A stretch of 64,000 nucleotides of DNA from Gluconacetobacter diazotrophicus PA1 5 (GTDB taxonomy: Bacteria; Pseudomonadota; Alphaproteobacteria; Acetobacterales; Acetobacteraceae): NCBI RefSeq assembly GCF_000021325.1, contig NC_011365.1, positions 744,001-808,000 on the forward strand. The letters run 5' to 3'. The notes beneath the pieces were generated by a model. That model was not told where the DNA came from. It saw nothing but the letters and a program-made list of their open reading frames with translations, and searched no databases. Positions 8,168 to 17,048 of this stretch are shown in pieces; positions within the stretch are counted from its first letter, which is position 1; every line of letters starts with the position of its first letter. A program made the translations under genes and the position numbers.

Positions 8168-8964
8168 TGAACTAATATATGACGACGAACCCGAAGTGTC
8201 AGCGACAAGCCCAAAAGAATCATAGTAACCGTAGCCCAACTATCATAGACCAAGTCATAATGCGCATGCGCGGAGTAACCAAACTGCCCACCACGTACCA
8301 TTTCGATACTGTTCACGCTAGGCGAAAGCAGAAGAATCCAGCGGTAATGTTGCGGTATCCAATCAACCATCATAAACGCGCCGGATACCGGCAACGACAG
8401 ATAGGATATGACTGAAATCGTTTTTTCTAAAAGTTCTGACATCTCCGACAGCGGTGCAACCACAAGTGCCGTCCCGAGGCAAAATAAAACGTGATAAAAA
8501 ATTCCCAGATAAAGCAGTCCATAATCTGCTGGAGGCTTCATGAACCCCAGTATAATTGCCCCGACAGTGACGATCAGACCGGCGATTAAGGCACCCATAA
8601 CTTCAAGGATAACCCGCGTAAGAATTAAATCCAGGGGCGTCACCTGCCGGTGGAATAGAAGACTGCCGTTCGCGTTGAAGGCGTGGACGGATTGAGCAAG
8701 GCAATGACGCCACATTGTCAGGGGGACATAGCCCGTTATGACAATAGCAGTCGTCTGCAGACCATGTTCATGCGCGGGCCGTATGGCCGTCCAGGCGATA
8801 GCAACACCCGCGCAGAATAAGATCGGCTCTCCCACTATCCAGAGATAACCAAGATTCTCGCGCCCGAACCGCGTATGCAATTCGCGTATTAGAAGCGCGC
8901 CGATCACCCGCATCTGCACCCGGAACAGCGTAAGAAGCGATGGTGTGTTCATCGTGTCACTCAC
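8164..8964 (-). CDS. kpsM: Polysaccharide export ABC-2 permease (KpsM-like)
   Basis: 266 residues with about six hydrophobic segments (for example LGYLWIVGEPILFCAGVAIAW, VILEVMGALIAGLIVTVGAI and LLYLGIFYHVLFCLG). The N-terminal RELHTRFGRENLGYLW and LFHRQVTPLD motifs are characteristic of ABC-2 capsule and O-antigen exporters. The start is either GTG 8964, which overlaps the KpsE-like stop as GTGA, or ATG 8952. It overlaps the ATPase gene by ATGA, so the two are translationally coupled and form one transporter. Confidence 0.87.
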   Translation of the reverse strand: MSDTMNTPSLLTLFRVQMRVIGALLIRELHTRFGRENLGYLWIVGEPILFCAGVAIAWTAIRPAHEHGLQTTAIVITGYVPLTMWRHCLAQSVHAFNANGSLLFHRQVTPLDLILTRVILEVMGALIAGLIVTVGAIILGFMKPPADYGLLYLGIFYHVLFCLGTALVVAPLSEMSELLEKTISVISYLSLPVSGAFMMVDWIPQHYRWILLLSPSVNSIEMVRGGQFGYSAHAHYDLVYDSWATVTMILLGLSLTLRVRRHILVQ

Positions 8965-10256
8965 ACGATCTGGTGTTCACGCGCGCCATTAATGATCAGC
9001 TTACCCATCAGGTAGACCATCAAGAACGTCGCAAAGACAATCAGCACGTCGGCAATCCGCTGCGGATATGTGGCATAATCCGCCAAATCCGGCTGCGAAA
9101 TCTCCTCCAGATAGACCTGCTGCCGATCCGCCTGCCCTTTGGCGCTGATCAAGGCGGACGCCGCCGCAGCCAACCCTTTCTCGACAATTTCCTGTTTAAT
9201 CACCAAGGCGTCGTAATCCGTGATCTTGGGGACCAGCGAGGTCTTCGACCCCGTAACCTCCTTGTTCGACCTGGCAATCTGATCTTCCAGCACCGCGATC
9301 CGATGCTGATACACCGGAATCGAAGGACTATTCGGCGATTCTGTCTGAACCTGGGCAAGCTGTATCCGCGTCGACGTCAGCGCCACCTGCAGTTCATTGA
9401 TATTCGACAACATCGGGGCCGCTTGCTTGAGTGGGTCCAAGAGTGCCTCCCGATTGCGATAGGCGGCCATCTGCTCCTCTACGTCCCGCAGTTGATCCTG
9501 CGCTTCCGCAAGTTCCTTCGCCGCGCTGCCGATCATGTTGGCCCGCTTCCGCGCATTCATCTGATTGACGAGTTGTTCCGCCGCGACAAGAAGAGCCTGT
9601 GCAACGGCTTGGGAATCCTGCGCGCGGAAGGTACGGACCTGAAGGGTCGTTATGGACGTCGATGTATCGAGATCAACGGTGATATGCCGCTTATAATAGC
9701 GATAAAAATGCTCGAAGGTCGCGCCCGTAAAGATATTGGGGAACCGGGCAGGCCAATCGCCTTCGGGGCGATTGAACATCGCCGCGCCCCCTTGCGTGCG
9801 AAGCATCGTTCTGGCCGCATCCCGCGACGTCAGGTAGTCCTGCACGACGTAGGCATCTTCGTCGGCCGACGATCCGCCCTCCCCCGTCAGCAGGCTGCTC
9901 AGCATTCCCATGGGCTGGGATGAAGCCCCCCGCACGACGAATTCGGCCTGCGAGACATATTGCGGCGCGGCGATCAAAAAATAGTAAATTGCCGCGATGA
10001 AGGTCGGCAGCATCACCACCAGCAGAAATGGCCAAGCCTTTCGGACCCCACGTCCGCGGTGAAAGCCCCGCGGAATCGCGAGAAGCGCCGAACCAGCCGA
10101 GGCGATTGTCCCGCTCGGAATTTCAAACCCGTCCATGGCAAACAGGTGCATCATCGGGAGCCGGAAATCAACTGCGGAATACCGACCGGCCAGAAGCGAG
10201 AGATGATACATCACTTTTCCGTCAACAAGCTCACCCCTTGCGCGAGCGGATGGCAC
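8961..10256 (-). CDS. kpsE: Capsule export inner-membrane/periplasmic protein (KpsE-like)
   Basis: Up to 431 residues. A transmembrane segment at about 74-95 (WPFLLVVMLPTFIAAIYYFL) and another near the C-terminus (VLIVFATFLMVYLMGKLII) flank a long periplasmic coiled coil (about 240-390), the architecture of KpsE/BexC/CtrB proteins that bridge the ABC exporter to the outer-membrane channel. The longest frame begins at GTG 10256; ATG starts at 10211 or about 10150 also fit, and the sequence before the first TM is poorly conserved-looking, so the true start is uncertain. It lies 58 bases after the GT4 gene and overlaps the permease gene. Confidence 0.82.
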   Translation of the reverse strand: MPSARARGELVDGKVMYHLSLLAGRYSAVDFRLPMMHLFAMDGFEIPSGTIASAGSALLAIPRGFHRGRGVRKAWPFLLVVMLPTFIAAIYYFLIAAPQYVSQAEFVVRGASSQPMGMLSSLLTGEGGSSADEDAYVVQDYLTSRDAARTMLRTQGGAAMFNRPEGDWPARFPNIFTGATFEHFYRYYKRHITVDLDTSTSITTLQVRTFRAQDSQAVAQALLVAAEQLVNQMNARKRANMIGSAAKELAEAQDQLRDVEEQMAAYRNREALLDPLKQAAPMLSNINELQVALTSTRIQLAQVQTESPNSPSIPVYQHRIAVLEDQIARSNKEVTGSKTSLVPKITDYDALVIKQEIVEKGLAAAASALISAKGQADRQQVYLEEISQPDLADYATYPQRIADVLIVFATFLMVYLMGKLIINGAREHQIV

Positions 10257-10314
10257 CTATCCATGGCGCAAGAGGTTGTAACCAATCCTGATTTTCTGGA
10301 AAGACCACAACGCG

Positions 10315-11640
10315 CTACAGAACGGCTTCGTACATTTCCCGCACTCGATCTTCATATTTTTTCATGTTGAAGCACGCGGCTTGATGAGGTCCCCGATCTC
10401 GCAGTTTGGCGCGCAACGCGTCGTCCCTGTCGAGTTCTTCGATCCGGGCCGTGATGGAAGAGGTATCGTACGCATCCACGAATAGCGCCGCCTCTCCCGC
10501 GACCTCCGGCAGGGCTCCTTCCCTTGAGGTCAGTACCGGCGTGCCGAACGACAACGCCTCCAGCACCGGCAAGCCAAAGCCCTCGGACAGCGACGGGAAG
10601 AGGACCGCACGGGCGCCCCGAATCAACGCCATCAGCAACGGTGTCGGCAGATATTCCAACTGCCGGATTCGTCCAGTCGAAACACCCCGTGCCAGAAAGC
10701 GCAATTCGGCTTCCGATTTCCAAGCCATCGCCCCCACGATGACGAGCGGGCGGTCCGTCTGCGCCATGAGAAACGATTCAATAAGGCGACCGAGGTTTTT
10801 TTTGGGCTCCAGCGATCCGAAAAACAGGAAAAATTCCCCAGGCCGCAGATCGAATAGCCCTTCGCTTTTCTGGGTGAAATCGTCCTTCTGAGACTTCTCC
10901 ATCGACATACTCGGCTGGAACGACTGGTAAGTGTTATACAATCGCTCCTTCACCTCTGGAAAAAACGATAGAATTTCGGCCCGCGACGCCTCTGATACAG
11001 TGCAGATGGCGTCCGCCTGCAGCGCCAACTTACGAATCAAGCTGAAATAATATTTTTTATCATCAAGCGTCGTTTGTGGCAACCTTAACGGAACCAAGTC
11101 GTGAATGGTATAAATATTCCGCGCATCCTTCAACCGAATAGGTAACGGATAGGTCCAGTGCATGATTGCTGGCGGATCGGGGATAGTGACTGTCAGGAAG
11201 CGGCCAGTATACTGAAAATGCCGCGCAGCCACGCGATAAAGATGCTGTACATTCAAAATCCGATCGAACGCCGGCATGCGATGCGCAAATCCACGCACCT
11301 CGACCCGGCCGCTGATTGGTATATCGACCGCCGTGTGACCGATCATGTCGACCCCACAATCCCGCCACCAGCGCATTGTCCAGGCCTTTGCCAACTTGCC
11401 GGTCGATTCCTGGTCCAGACTGTCAAAAAACATGACTTCCCGAAGCGCCGTCGGTGTTTGCCGGGGAATGTTCATGCCGTAGAGGACATCCACGGCGCAC
11501 CCCATTGCCTTGAGACAATGAGTCAGCGTGCGCGCATAGGTGGCAACGCCCGTTCCGCGCGGAAGCGCGAGATTGAAACCATCGACGCCAATACGGGGGG
11601 GAGAATCACGAAGCAACGGCACCTCACAAAAAGAAGACAT
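10315..11640 (-). CDS. GT4-family glycosyltransferase
   Basis: 441 residues. The N-terminal Rossmann domain carries IGVDGFNLALPRGTGVATYARTL, and the C-terminal half has FFLFFGSLEPKKNLGRLIESF and FPSLSEGFGLPVLEALSFGTPVLTS, the nucleotide-sugar-binding E-x7-E signature of GT-B retaining GT4 enzymes. It probably adds a hexose during assembly of the exported polysaccharide; the sugar is not predictable. It heads the minus-strand export operon (GT4, KpsE, KpsM, KpsT) and is divergent from the outer-membrane lipoprotein gene. Confidence 0.85.
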   Translation of the reverse strand: MSSFCEVPLLRDSPPRIGVDGFNLALPRGTGVATYARTLTHCLKAMGCAVDVLYGMNIPRQTPTALREVMFFDSLDQESTGKLAKAWTMRWWRDCGVDMIGHTAVDIPISGRVEVRGFAHRMPAFDRILNVQHLYRVAARHFQYTGRFLTVTIPDPPAIMHWTYPLPIRLKDARNIYTIHDLVPLRLPQTTLDDKKYYFSLIRKLALQADAICTVSEASRAEILSFFPEVKERLYNTYQSFQPSMSMEKSQKDDFTQKSEGLFDLRPGEFFLFFGSLEPKKNLGRLIESFLMAQTDRPLVIVGAMAWKSEAELRFLARGVSTGRIRQLEYLPTPLLMALIRGARAVLFPSLSEGFGLPVLEALSFGTPVLTSREGALPEVAGEAALFVDAYDTSSITARIEELDRDDALRAKLRDRGPHQAACFNMKKYEDRVREMYEAVL

Positions 11641-11824
11641 AATTTATTAAACCGAACAATTGACAATAATAGTATTTTATATTTTTATTTGTCCATCCAA
11701 TTTGAAATTTAATACTTTATCCCTGGTCGCGCAGAACGACAAGCTACAAGGCTCCTGCGTTCTTGCATAACATTTTCTGACGTTGCATAAGAGCCTCCAT
11801 ATCGCATTAGCCCGTACGGATTAC
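11641..11824. promoter_or_regulatory. Divergent AT-rich promoter region, GT4 operon / KpsD
   Basis: This 184-base gap serves both the minus-strand export operon and the plus-strand lipoprotein gene. It is AT-rich in a GC-rich setting. A TTGACA box occurs at 11660-11665 on the plus strand with AT-rich sequence downstream. TTGCATAA occurs twice (about 11763 and 11784), a possible regulator site. A TTG at 11783 gives a longer lipoprotein frame, but ATG 11825 suits the lipoprotein signal better. Confidence 0.4.
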
Positions 11825-12985
11825 ATGATCGATCGCTACGCATCAGTTGCTCGTGTCCTGGCCATCTCCGCCTTGCTGGCCGGATGCAGTACGTTGCCTA
11901 GCAGCGGGCCGGTCAGTTCACAGATCCTGCAAGCCGCAAAAGACCCGAAACTGAACCCGATCGGTTTCAGCATAGTCCCGTTCACGCCGAAGACACTCGA
12001 CGTGCTTCAAAACGAAACGCCTCCGCTTCTTTCCACCCTGGAGAAAGAAGGGCCGGGTCAGGGCGAACACGGGGCCATCGGCCCCGGCGACGTTCTTGCA
12101 ATCTCCGTCTTCGAGATTGGCAGCAGCCTGTTTTCGGGCGGCGGCCTGACAGGAGGAAGGGCGGCGGCATCAGGGGCAGCCAGTATTGAAGCCCTCCCCC
12201 CCGTCGAGGTCGATGATCAGGGCTATATTCCCTTTCCCTATATCGGCCGCGTTTTCGTCGCGGGAGAAACGCCGACCCAGCTTGCCAAGACGATCGAGGA
12301 CCAACTGGCCGCGAAGTCGCAGAATCCCCAGGTCATTGTGCGGATCATGACCGACCTGCATAACTCCATCATCGTATCGGGCGACATTCTTCACCCTGGA
12401 CGTCAGATGCTCACCCTCGCCCATGAGGGGCTTCTGGACATCATCGCCATGGGAGGTGGCCCGAGCCACTCGTCCGAGGACAGCGTGGTACTCCTGACCC
12501 GCCATGGGGTGACGGGGAGCATTCCCCTGCGTACGCTCGAAACCCATCCGGAGCAGAACATCCCGCTTATGCCGGGCGACCGGGTCCAGGTTATCTACCT
12601 GCCCCGGACCTATACGGTTTTCGGCGCAACACGCGTAATGCAAACGCCGTTCAATACACCGGTACTCACACTTGACCAGGCCATCGCGCGCATTGGCGGA
12701 CCGGCTGACGATCGTGCCGACGCCAACGCAATCTACCTGTTCCGCTATGAAAGCGACGAGGTGGCACAGAAGCTCGGGCTGACCCCGAAACCCGGTGGCA
12801 CGCCAATTATCTACAATATCGATTTGATGAACCCGACGAACTACTTTCTTTCCCAGAAATTCGTCATGAAAGACAAGGATCTGATCTTTGTCTCGAATGC
12901 GAAGGTCAACAAGCTGTACAAGTTCCTGACCTTGATTGGCGCCGTGACCAGCCCGGCTATTACCGCTGCCTACGTGGCGAGGTAG
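11825..12985 (+). CDS. kpsD: Outer-membrane polysaccharide export lipoprotein (KpsD/Wza family)
   Basis: 386 residues from ATG 11825. A lipoprotein signal peptide with lipobox LLAGC lies near residues 18-22. The poly-export domain begins at GAIGPGDVLAISVFEIG and is followed by VDDQGYIPFPYIGRVFVAGETPTQLAKTI, then SLBB-type repeats (NSIIVSGDILHPGRQ; RTYTVFGATRVMQTP). The C-terminus is hydrophobic (LTLIGAVTSPAITAAYVAR). Proteins of this type form the outer-membrane exit channel for capsule or exopolysaccharide. It is divergently placed from the ABC export operon with which it should work. Confidence 0.88.
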   Translation: MIDRYASVARVLAISALLAGCSTLPSSGPVSSQILQAAKDPKLNPIGFSIVPFTPKTLDVLQNETPPLLSTLEKEGPGQGEHGAIGPGDVLAISVFEIGSSLFSGGGLTGGRAAASGAASIEALPPVEVDDQGYIPFPYIGRVFVAGETPTQLAKTIEDQLAAKSQNPQVIVRIMTDLHNSIIVSGDILHPGRQMLTLAHEGLLDIIAMGGGPSHSSEDSVVLLTRHGVTGSIPLRTLETHPEQNIPLMPGDRVQVIYLPRTYTVFGATRVMQTPFNTPVLTLDQAIARIGGPADDRADANAIYLFRYESDEVAQKLGLTPKPGGTPIIYNIDLMNPTNYFLSQKFVMKDKDLIFVSNAKVNKLYKFLTLIGAVTSPAITAAYVAR

Positions 12986-12996
12986 GCGACTTTCAC

Positions 12997-13018
12997 CCTG
13001 CCGCCGTTCCGCGGCAGG
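12997..13018 (+). terminator. Hairpin after the KpsD/Wza gene
   Basis: Perfect 8-bp stem CCTGCCGC/GCGGCAGG with a 6-base loop, 12 bases after the stop. There is no clear T run, so it is a weak or Rho-assisted terminator. Confidence 0.55.
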
Positions 13019-13061
13019 TCCGGTCCGTATGGAGCATCTCCAGGATCAGCAAATACGGACC

Positions 13062-14015
13062 TCAATGCCCTTCCGTCGCATGGAAGCGGGTGTAATCGAC
13101 CGTAATGCGCCCGTCGGGGCCAGAATCGATGATGTCGACGAAGCGGTGGTTGTAGAGCACCCGATCGAATCCGTAGGCGTTGCGGGCGAAGACGCTTTGT
13201 CCAGATACCTCGTCGGTGCCGGTCATGGTCACGACGATTTCTGCCTCCTCCAGACGCAGTTCATCGACTGTCAGGCCGTTCAGGGGGCTGTGCTCGTCGA
13301 TGACGTGCATCAGTGGGAACGCGAAGCGCAGGACGGGAATGTGGGACTGGACCAGCGGTAGCGGGTCGAACTGGCGGGCCAGGCGTCCGTTTGGCTGGAC
13401 GATCAGGCGGGCCAGGAACATTTCCACGCCGACCGACAGAATCGGGCTGAGGCGCCGGTTCGCGATTCGCACGCTAAGGTGAGAGATTCCGTTTTCAACC
13501 CGAATCAGGGCGCGGTCGCTGAACATGATCCGCGCCTTGGGGCGTGCGAAGCGGGCGAAGACCAGGCCGGTGGCGACCGCGTTCAAGATCATGCCGGCCA
13601 GCAATTCGAATGACGAAATGACATGCGCCACCGGCCCGACGGGGGCCATCACGCCGTAGCCGACCGTCGACAGGGTCTGGATGCTGAAGAAGAAGTAATC
13701 CCAGAACGCCCCTGGATGCGTCCCCGTCACCTGCCCCGGCGCCATCATATATAGCAAGGCAAACCCGACATTGATCAGGACGTAGAACGCCAGCGAAGAC
13801 CAGAAAAAAGTGCGCCAGCGCACCGTGAGGGCATGATGATAGAGGTCGGACCACGCCCGATCGGCATCGCCGATGCGGACGATGTTGTCATGGCCCCGAT
13901 CTTCAAGCGCATGGTGATTGAGCAGACGCGAAAGGGCCTGGGGCACCTGTGCCGCAAAAGGCGTACGTCTCGCATGTCCTCCGGCTGATTTGGACGATCC
14001 CGACTCCCGTTTCAT
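13062..14015 (-). CDS. Inward-rectifier potassium channel (KirBac type)
   Basis: 317 residues from ATG 14015. Two transmembrane helices (about 71-91 and 128-150) flank a pore helix and the K+ selectivity filter TVGYG (117-121). The C-terminal immunoglobulin-like cytoplasmic domain is recognisable by FSDRALIRVENGISHLSVRIANRR and by VDELRLEEAEIVVTMTGTDEVSGQSVFAR. The protein should form a tetrameric K+ channel in the inner membrane. The 29-residue in-frame extension to 14102 is basic and unlike the family, so the internal start is preferred. No operon partner is evident. Confidence 0.9.
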   Translation of the reverse strand: MKRESGSSKSAGGHARRTPFAAQVPQALSRLLNHHALEDRGHDNIVRIGDADRAWSDLYHHALTVRWRTFFWSSLAFYVLINVGFALLYMMAPGQVTGTHPGAFWDYFFFSIQTLSTVGYGVMAPVGPVAHVISSFELLAGMILNAVATGLVFARFARPKARIMFSDRALIRVENGISHLSVRIANRRLSPILSVGVEMFLARLIVQPNGRLARQFDPLPLVQSHIPVLRFAFPLMHVIDEHSPLNGLTVDELRLEEAEIVVTMTGTDEVSGQSVFARNAYGFDRVLYNHRFVDIIDSGPDGRITVDYTRFHATEGH

Positions 14016-14166
14016 TCCCCCGCACCTTTTCGCGACGCCTATTCGACGCAGGATGGCGCGAAACGGTACGTTTGCGTATGGGGGTAACCGCGCGGGTCTC
14101 ATGCAGTGGACGAGGCGGCAACGGGATCACGAATGCAGGAGATCCGGCCGGAAGGACGGTCCCCGC

Positions 14167-14361
14167 CTATCGGGACAGATCGATTTCCATCGATTCCTGG
14201 CCGGCATGCAGGCGCCTGATTTCCTCGCATGACGCGATCCAGTAGCGTGCCTTTTCAGCGTCGCCGTCGAGGCGGGCCTCGTCCAGATGGGTCTGGGCAA
14301 TGGCCAAGGCTTCGGCACCGTGGCGCGCAAAGAGGTCGATCGCGGTGGCTTCGGGTGTCAT
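14167..14361 (-). CDS. Small conserved-looking hypothetical protein
   Basis: 64 residues, MTPEATAIDLFARHGAEALA at the start, strongly helical and rich in Ala, Glu and Arg, with no signal or membrane segment. The start at 14361 is supported by an excellent ribosome binding site (GGGAGGAG) 9 bases upstream. A longer frame extends to 14730 but overlaps the divergent VOC gene. Function unknown; it resembles small helical proteins common in Rhodospirillales. Confidence 0.6.
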   Translation of the reverse strand: MTPEATAIDLFARHGAEALAIAQTHLDEARLDGDAEKARYWIASCEEIRRLHAGQESMEIDLSR

Positions 14362-14463
14362 AGTCGTCTGCTCCTCCCGCTTGTTCATCCGGGACAAATC
14401 CCGTGTTCGGGCGTTTCGTCCTCTGCCCTGGTGCCTCAACACGCTTGCCGGAAGGACAGTTCC

Positions 14464-14880
14464 TTGATCGACGCCCTTCATCACGTGGCTATTATCTGTG
14501 CGGATTACGACCGGTCGAAGGATTTTTATACGCGCATCCTCGGCCTGCCGATCATTCGCGAGACCTATCGGGCCGAACGCCGATCCTGGAAATGCGACCT
14601 GGCCGTCGGCCATGCGCAGATCGAACTGTTTTCCTTCCCGGACCCGCCGCCACGTCCCTCGCGTCCCGAGGCGCGCGGCCTGCGGCATCTGGCCTTCGCC
14701 GTGCGGGACCTGCACGCGGCGGTCGAACACCTGCAGCAGGCCGGAATCGTGGTCGAGCCGATTCGCACCGACGCCCTGACCGGGCGCGATTTCACCTTCT
14801 TCGCCGACCCCGACGACCTGCCGCTGGAATTGTATGAAGTAGATCCCGCTGGTCCGCCGCCCGGCACCATGGCAACGTAG
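14464..14880 (+). CDS. VOC-family (glyoxalase-like) protein, YaeR type
   Basis: 138 residues starting at TTG 14464, with GGAAGGAC just upstream. One vicinal-oxygen-chelate domain is seen: DALHHVAIICADYDRSKDFYTRILGLPII at the start with a metal-ligand His, ELFSFPDPPPRPS in the middle, GLRHLAFAVRDLHAAVEHL, and a terminal PLELYE with the metal-ligand Glu. This pattern matches the uncharacterised YaeR/glyoxalase I-like group; the substrate is unknown. A longer frame to 14287 reads through the region of the divergent small gene and is less likely. Confidence 0.8.
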   Translation: MIDALHHVAIICADYDRSKDFYTRILGLPIIRETYRAERRSWKCDLAVGHAQIELFSFPDPPPRPSRPEARGLRHLAFAVRDLHAAVEHLQQAGIVVEPIRTDALTGRDFTFFADPDDLPLELYEVDPAGPPPGTMAT

Positions 14881-14903
14881 CTGCCCCTGAAGGAGTAGAG
14901 GCC

Positions 14904-15191
14904 ATGGCCGCCTATATCGTCTTCACCCGTGAATCGACCCACGATGCCGCCGAACTCGACACCTATATGCAGGCAGTCGGTACGACCTTCGAGGGGCATC
15001 CCGTCAAGATCCTGGCCGCCTATGGCACTCAGGACGTGCTGGAGGGGCTGGCGCCCGAAGGCGTCGTGATCGTGGAATTTCCGACCATGGCGGATGCCCG
15101 CGCGTGGTACGACAGCCCACCCTATCAGGCCGTCGCACAGCACCGCTGGCGGGGCGCGTCCTATCGCGCGGTGATCGTTCAGGGGCGGTGA
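14904..15191 (+). CDS. DUF1330-family protein
   Basis: 95 residues: MAAYIVFTRE, then a ferredoxin-like alpha/beta barrel pattern with VVIVEFPTMADARAWYDSPPYQ, the signature of DUF1330 (dimeric alpha-beta barrel). Its biochemical role is unknown. It follows the VOC gene by 23 bases with a ribosome binding site (AAGGAGTAGAG) and is probably co-transcribed. Confidence 0.85.
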   Translation: MAAYIVFTRESTHDAAELDTYMQAVGTTFEGHPVKILAAYGTQDVLEGLAPEGVVIVEFPTMADARAWYDSPPYQAVAQHRWRGASYRAVIVQGR

Positions 15192-15203
15192 TCGGCCGCC
15201 CCT
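15181..15203. terminator. Hairpin terminator between convergent genes
   Basis: AGGGGCGG (15181-15188) pairs perfectly with CCGCCCCT (15196-15203) around the DUF1330 stop codon. It lies between convergent genes and could serve both directions; no T run follows. Confidence 0.5.
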
Positions 15204-15213
15204 AGCCGGACCG

Positions 15214-15423
15214 TCAGGTCAGGACCGGCGCAAGCCCCACGCGCTGGCGGCGGAAAAGGCCTGTCGCGACGTTCCGGGCTTCCTGCAGGGATGACATGAT
15301 CTGACCGTTCAACGGCCGCAGCCATTCGTGGATGGCGCGGAACACCCGTGCGCCGTCGCGACGGGACTGAATGACGACCCCGACGAACACACCGTCGATT
15401 TCGATGATCTCGGATTTGAACAT
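15214..15423 (-). CDS. Small hypothetical protein
   Basis: 69 residues starting MFKSEIIEIDGVFVGVVIQS. The start is well supported by AAGGAGATC ending 6 bases upstream of the ATG at 15423. The N-terminal half has alternating hydrophobic residues (a beta hairpin) and the C-terminal half is basic. No known domain is recognised; function unknown. It converges on the DUF1330 gene. Confidence 0.6.
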   Translation of the reverse strand: MFKSEIIEIDGVFVGVVIQSRRDGARVFRAIHEWLRPLNGQIMSSLQEARNVATGLFRRQRVGLAPVLT

Positions 15424-15558
15424 GACATGATCTCCTTCGCTTGAAGCGACGGGACGGCTGAGAACAGCCGTGCAAGAGCATGCAGTCCGTCCTGTGACAA
15501 CGACGAATGCGTGAAGTCCTGATGACAGTTCGATGACGGTGGCGGATTGGGTTCGCGG

Positions 15559-16437
15559 TCAGGGCTGCCAGAACACGGGACGGCGGCAGAATTTGCGCCA
15601 TTTCTTATGGGCCGTCCCATGTACGCCAAGCTGGCGGCAGCAGAGGAAACCCGTCACCGCCCCCACGGTATGTTGAAGTGCGTCCCCGCCATGCTCGCCC
15701 AGCCGGGCCAGCAGGCTGCGCGTCGTCAGCACGTCGCTGTCCATTCCCAGCACGTCCTGCAATGCAGCCAGGCGCCGAATATAGGGCTTGGCTTTCCCTC
15801 CTGGCATATGCAGCGCGTTGAAGAATTCAGCCGTATAGCGCAGTTTCTTCAGGACCAGCCTGACCTCGTGCCGCTCTTTGGGCGTCAGCAGCGCGAAATC
15901 CCGGCCCTTGCGCAGTGCCTTGCGGTGCAGTCGCGTCAGGTGCCGGACGGCGAAATCAATGGCGGGCTCTTCCAGCGTCTCCTGCCCGGCTGCCGACAGC
16001 GATGCCAGCCAGACATCTCCGTCCCCCATCTGGCCCAGCAGACGCAGGAATTGCCGGGCTTCCTCGCCGCCCAGGACTGATTGCACCTGGCCGTACGCGG
16101 CATGGCGCAGAGGTTGCGCCAGCGGCGTCACCACCCCTGCCACGTCGACATCGACCTGCGTCAGCGCCGCCAATCCAGGTACCGTGGTCAGCAGGAACAC
16201 GTCCCAGTTCCGCGCGTCGCCCACCGCCCCGGCCAGCGACCGCGCATGGGCCGATGCCCCTTCCAGTACCACATTGGGCGTGTCGCGTCGCAGCAGGCCC
16301 GCCAGGGCGCGGAACCGCCGCAGCGCGACCCGGACCTGATGCACGCCTTCGGCGTTGCGCCCGTCGATCGCGACCGGCAGGTTGGCAGCCAGGTGATCGT
16401 GGATGGTGGCAACGATCCGCCGCACCGCCACCCGCAC
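15559..16437 (-). CDS. CHAD-domain protein
   Basis: 292 residues of helical CHAD domain: EGVHQVRVALRRFRALAGLL, VGDARNWDVFL, and RHEVRLVLKKLRYTAEFF with the conserved His and Arg/Lys residues that bind polyphosphate. There is no ATG; the chosen GTG (16437) lies a few codons inside the domain, and the frame stays open to 16506 with a GDTV motif typical of the domain start but no good start codon. CHAD proteins are often fused to a CYTH triphosphatase; none is present here. It may be a stand-alone CHAD protein or the tail of a decayed CYTH-CHAD gene. Confidence 0.75.
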   Translation of the reverse strand: MRVAVRRIVATIHDHLAANLPVAIDGRNAEGVHQVRVALRRFRALAGLLRRDTPNVVLEGASAHARSLAGAVGDARNWDVFLLTTVPGLAALTQVDVDVAGVVTPLAQPLRHAAYGQVQSVLGGEEARQFLRLLGQMGDGDVWLASLSAAGQETLEEPAIDFAVRHLTRLHRKALRKGRDFALLTPKERHEVRLVLKKLRYTAEFFNALHMPGGKAKPYIRRLAALQDVLGMDSDVLTTRSLLARLGEHGGDALQHTVGAVTGFLCCRQLGVHGTAHKKWRKFCRRPVFWQP

Positions 16438-16562
16438 CGTATCCCCTGGCCCAGCACGATCGGCGCGGCGCGGCGGCTGTCGGGAACGGTGGCGGTCGCC
16501 CGGTCAGACACGATCATGCACTCCATTCCGCTTCGCCGGCGCCTACCCTCGGGCGGCAGCCC

Positions 16563-17006
16563 CTATTTCCGGATCACCGGCCGGATGGTGAAATTGCTCT
16601 GGATCTGTGCGACGCCAGGCAGGCGCGAGAGTTCCTCGTTATGGATACGCTCGTAATCCGCGGCGTCGCGGGCCGCGACGTGCAGCAGGTAATCGGCGTC
16701 GCCGGTCATCAGGTAGCATTCGCGCACGTCCGGGCAGGTCCGTACCCGGGCCTCGAACCGGCGCAGGCATTCCTCGGTCTGGCGTTCCAGCCTGATGCGG
16801 ACGATCACCGTCGTGGCGCCCTCGCGCGCCCTGTCGTCGATGATCGCACGATACCCCCGGATCACACCGTCCTGTTCCAGTTGTCGCACCCGGCGCAGGC
16901 AGGCGGACGGCGACAGGCCGACCCGCTGGGCCAGTTCCGCGTTGGTCATGCGTCCGTCCTGGCCGAGATAACGCAGAATCGCCTCGGTCGTCTTGTCCAT
17001 GATCAT
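16563..17006 (-). CDS. Lrp/AsnC-family transcriptional regulator
   Basis: About 147 residues from ATG 17006 (another ATG at 17000). An N-terminal winged helix-turn-helix (MTNAELAQRVGLSPSACLRRVRQLEQDGVI) is followed by an effector-binding RAM domain (ECYLMTGDADYLLHVAARDAADY). It is divergent from the alanine racemase and D-amino acid dehydrogenase genes, and Lrp-type proteins commonly control dad operons in response to alanine or leucine, so a dad regulator is the likely role. A longer frame to 17048 is possible. Confidence 0.88.
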   Translation of the reverse strand: MIMDKTTEAILRYLGQDGRMTNAELAQRVGLSPSACLRRVRQLEQDGVIRGYRAIIDDRAREGATTVIVRIRLERQTEECLRRFEARVRTCPDVRECYLMTGDADYLLHVAARDAADYERIHNEELSRLPGVAQIQSNFTIRPVIRK

Positions 17007-17048
17007 TCCGGGTCTGTGTTCATCATGGTTCGGCAACCAAATCGGCAT

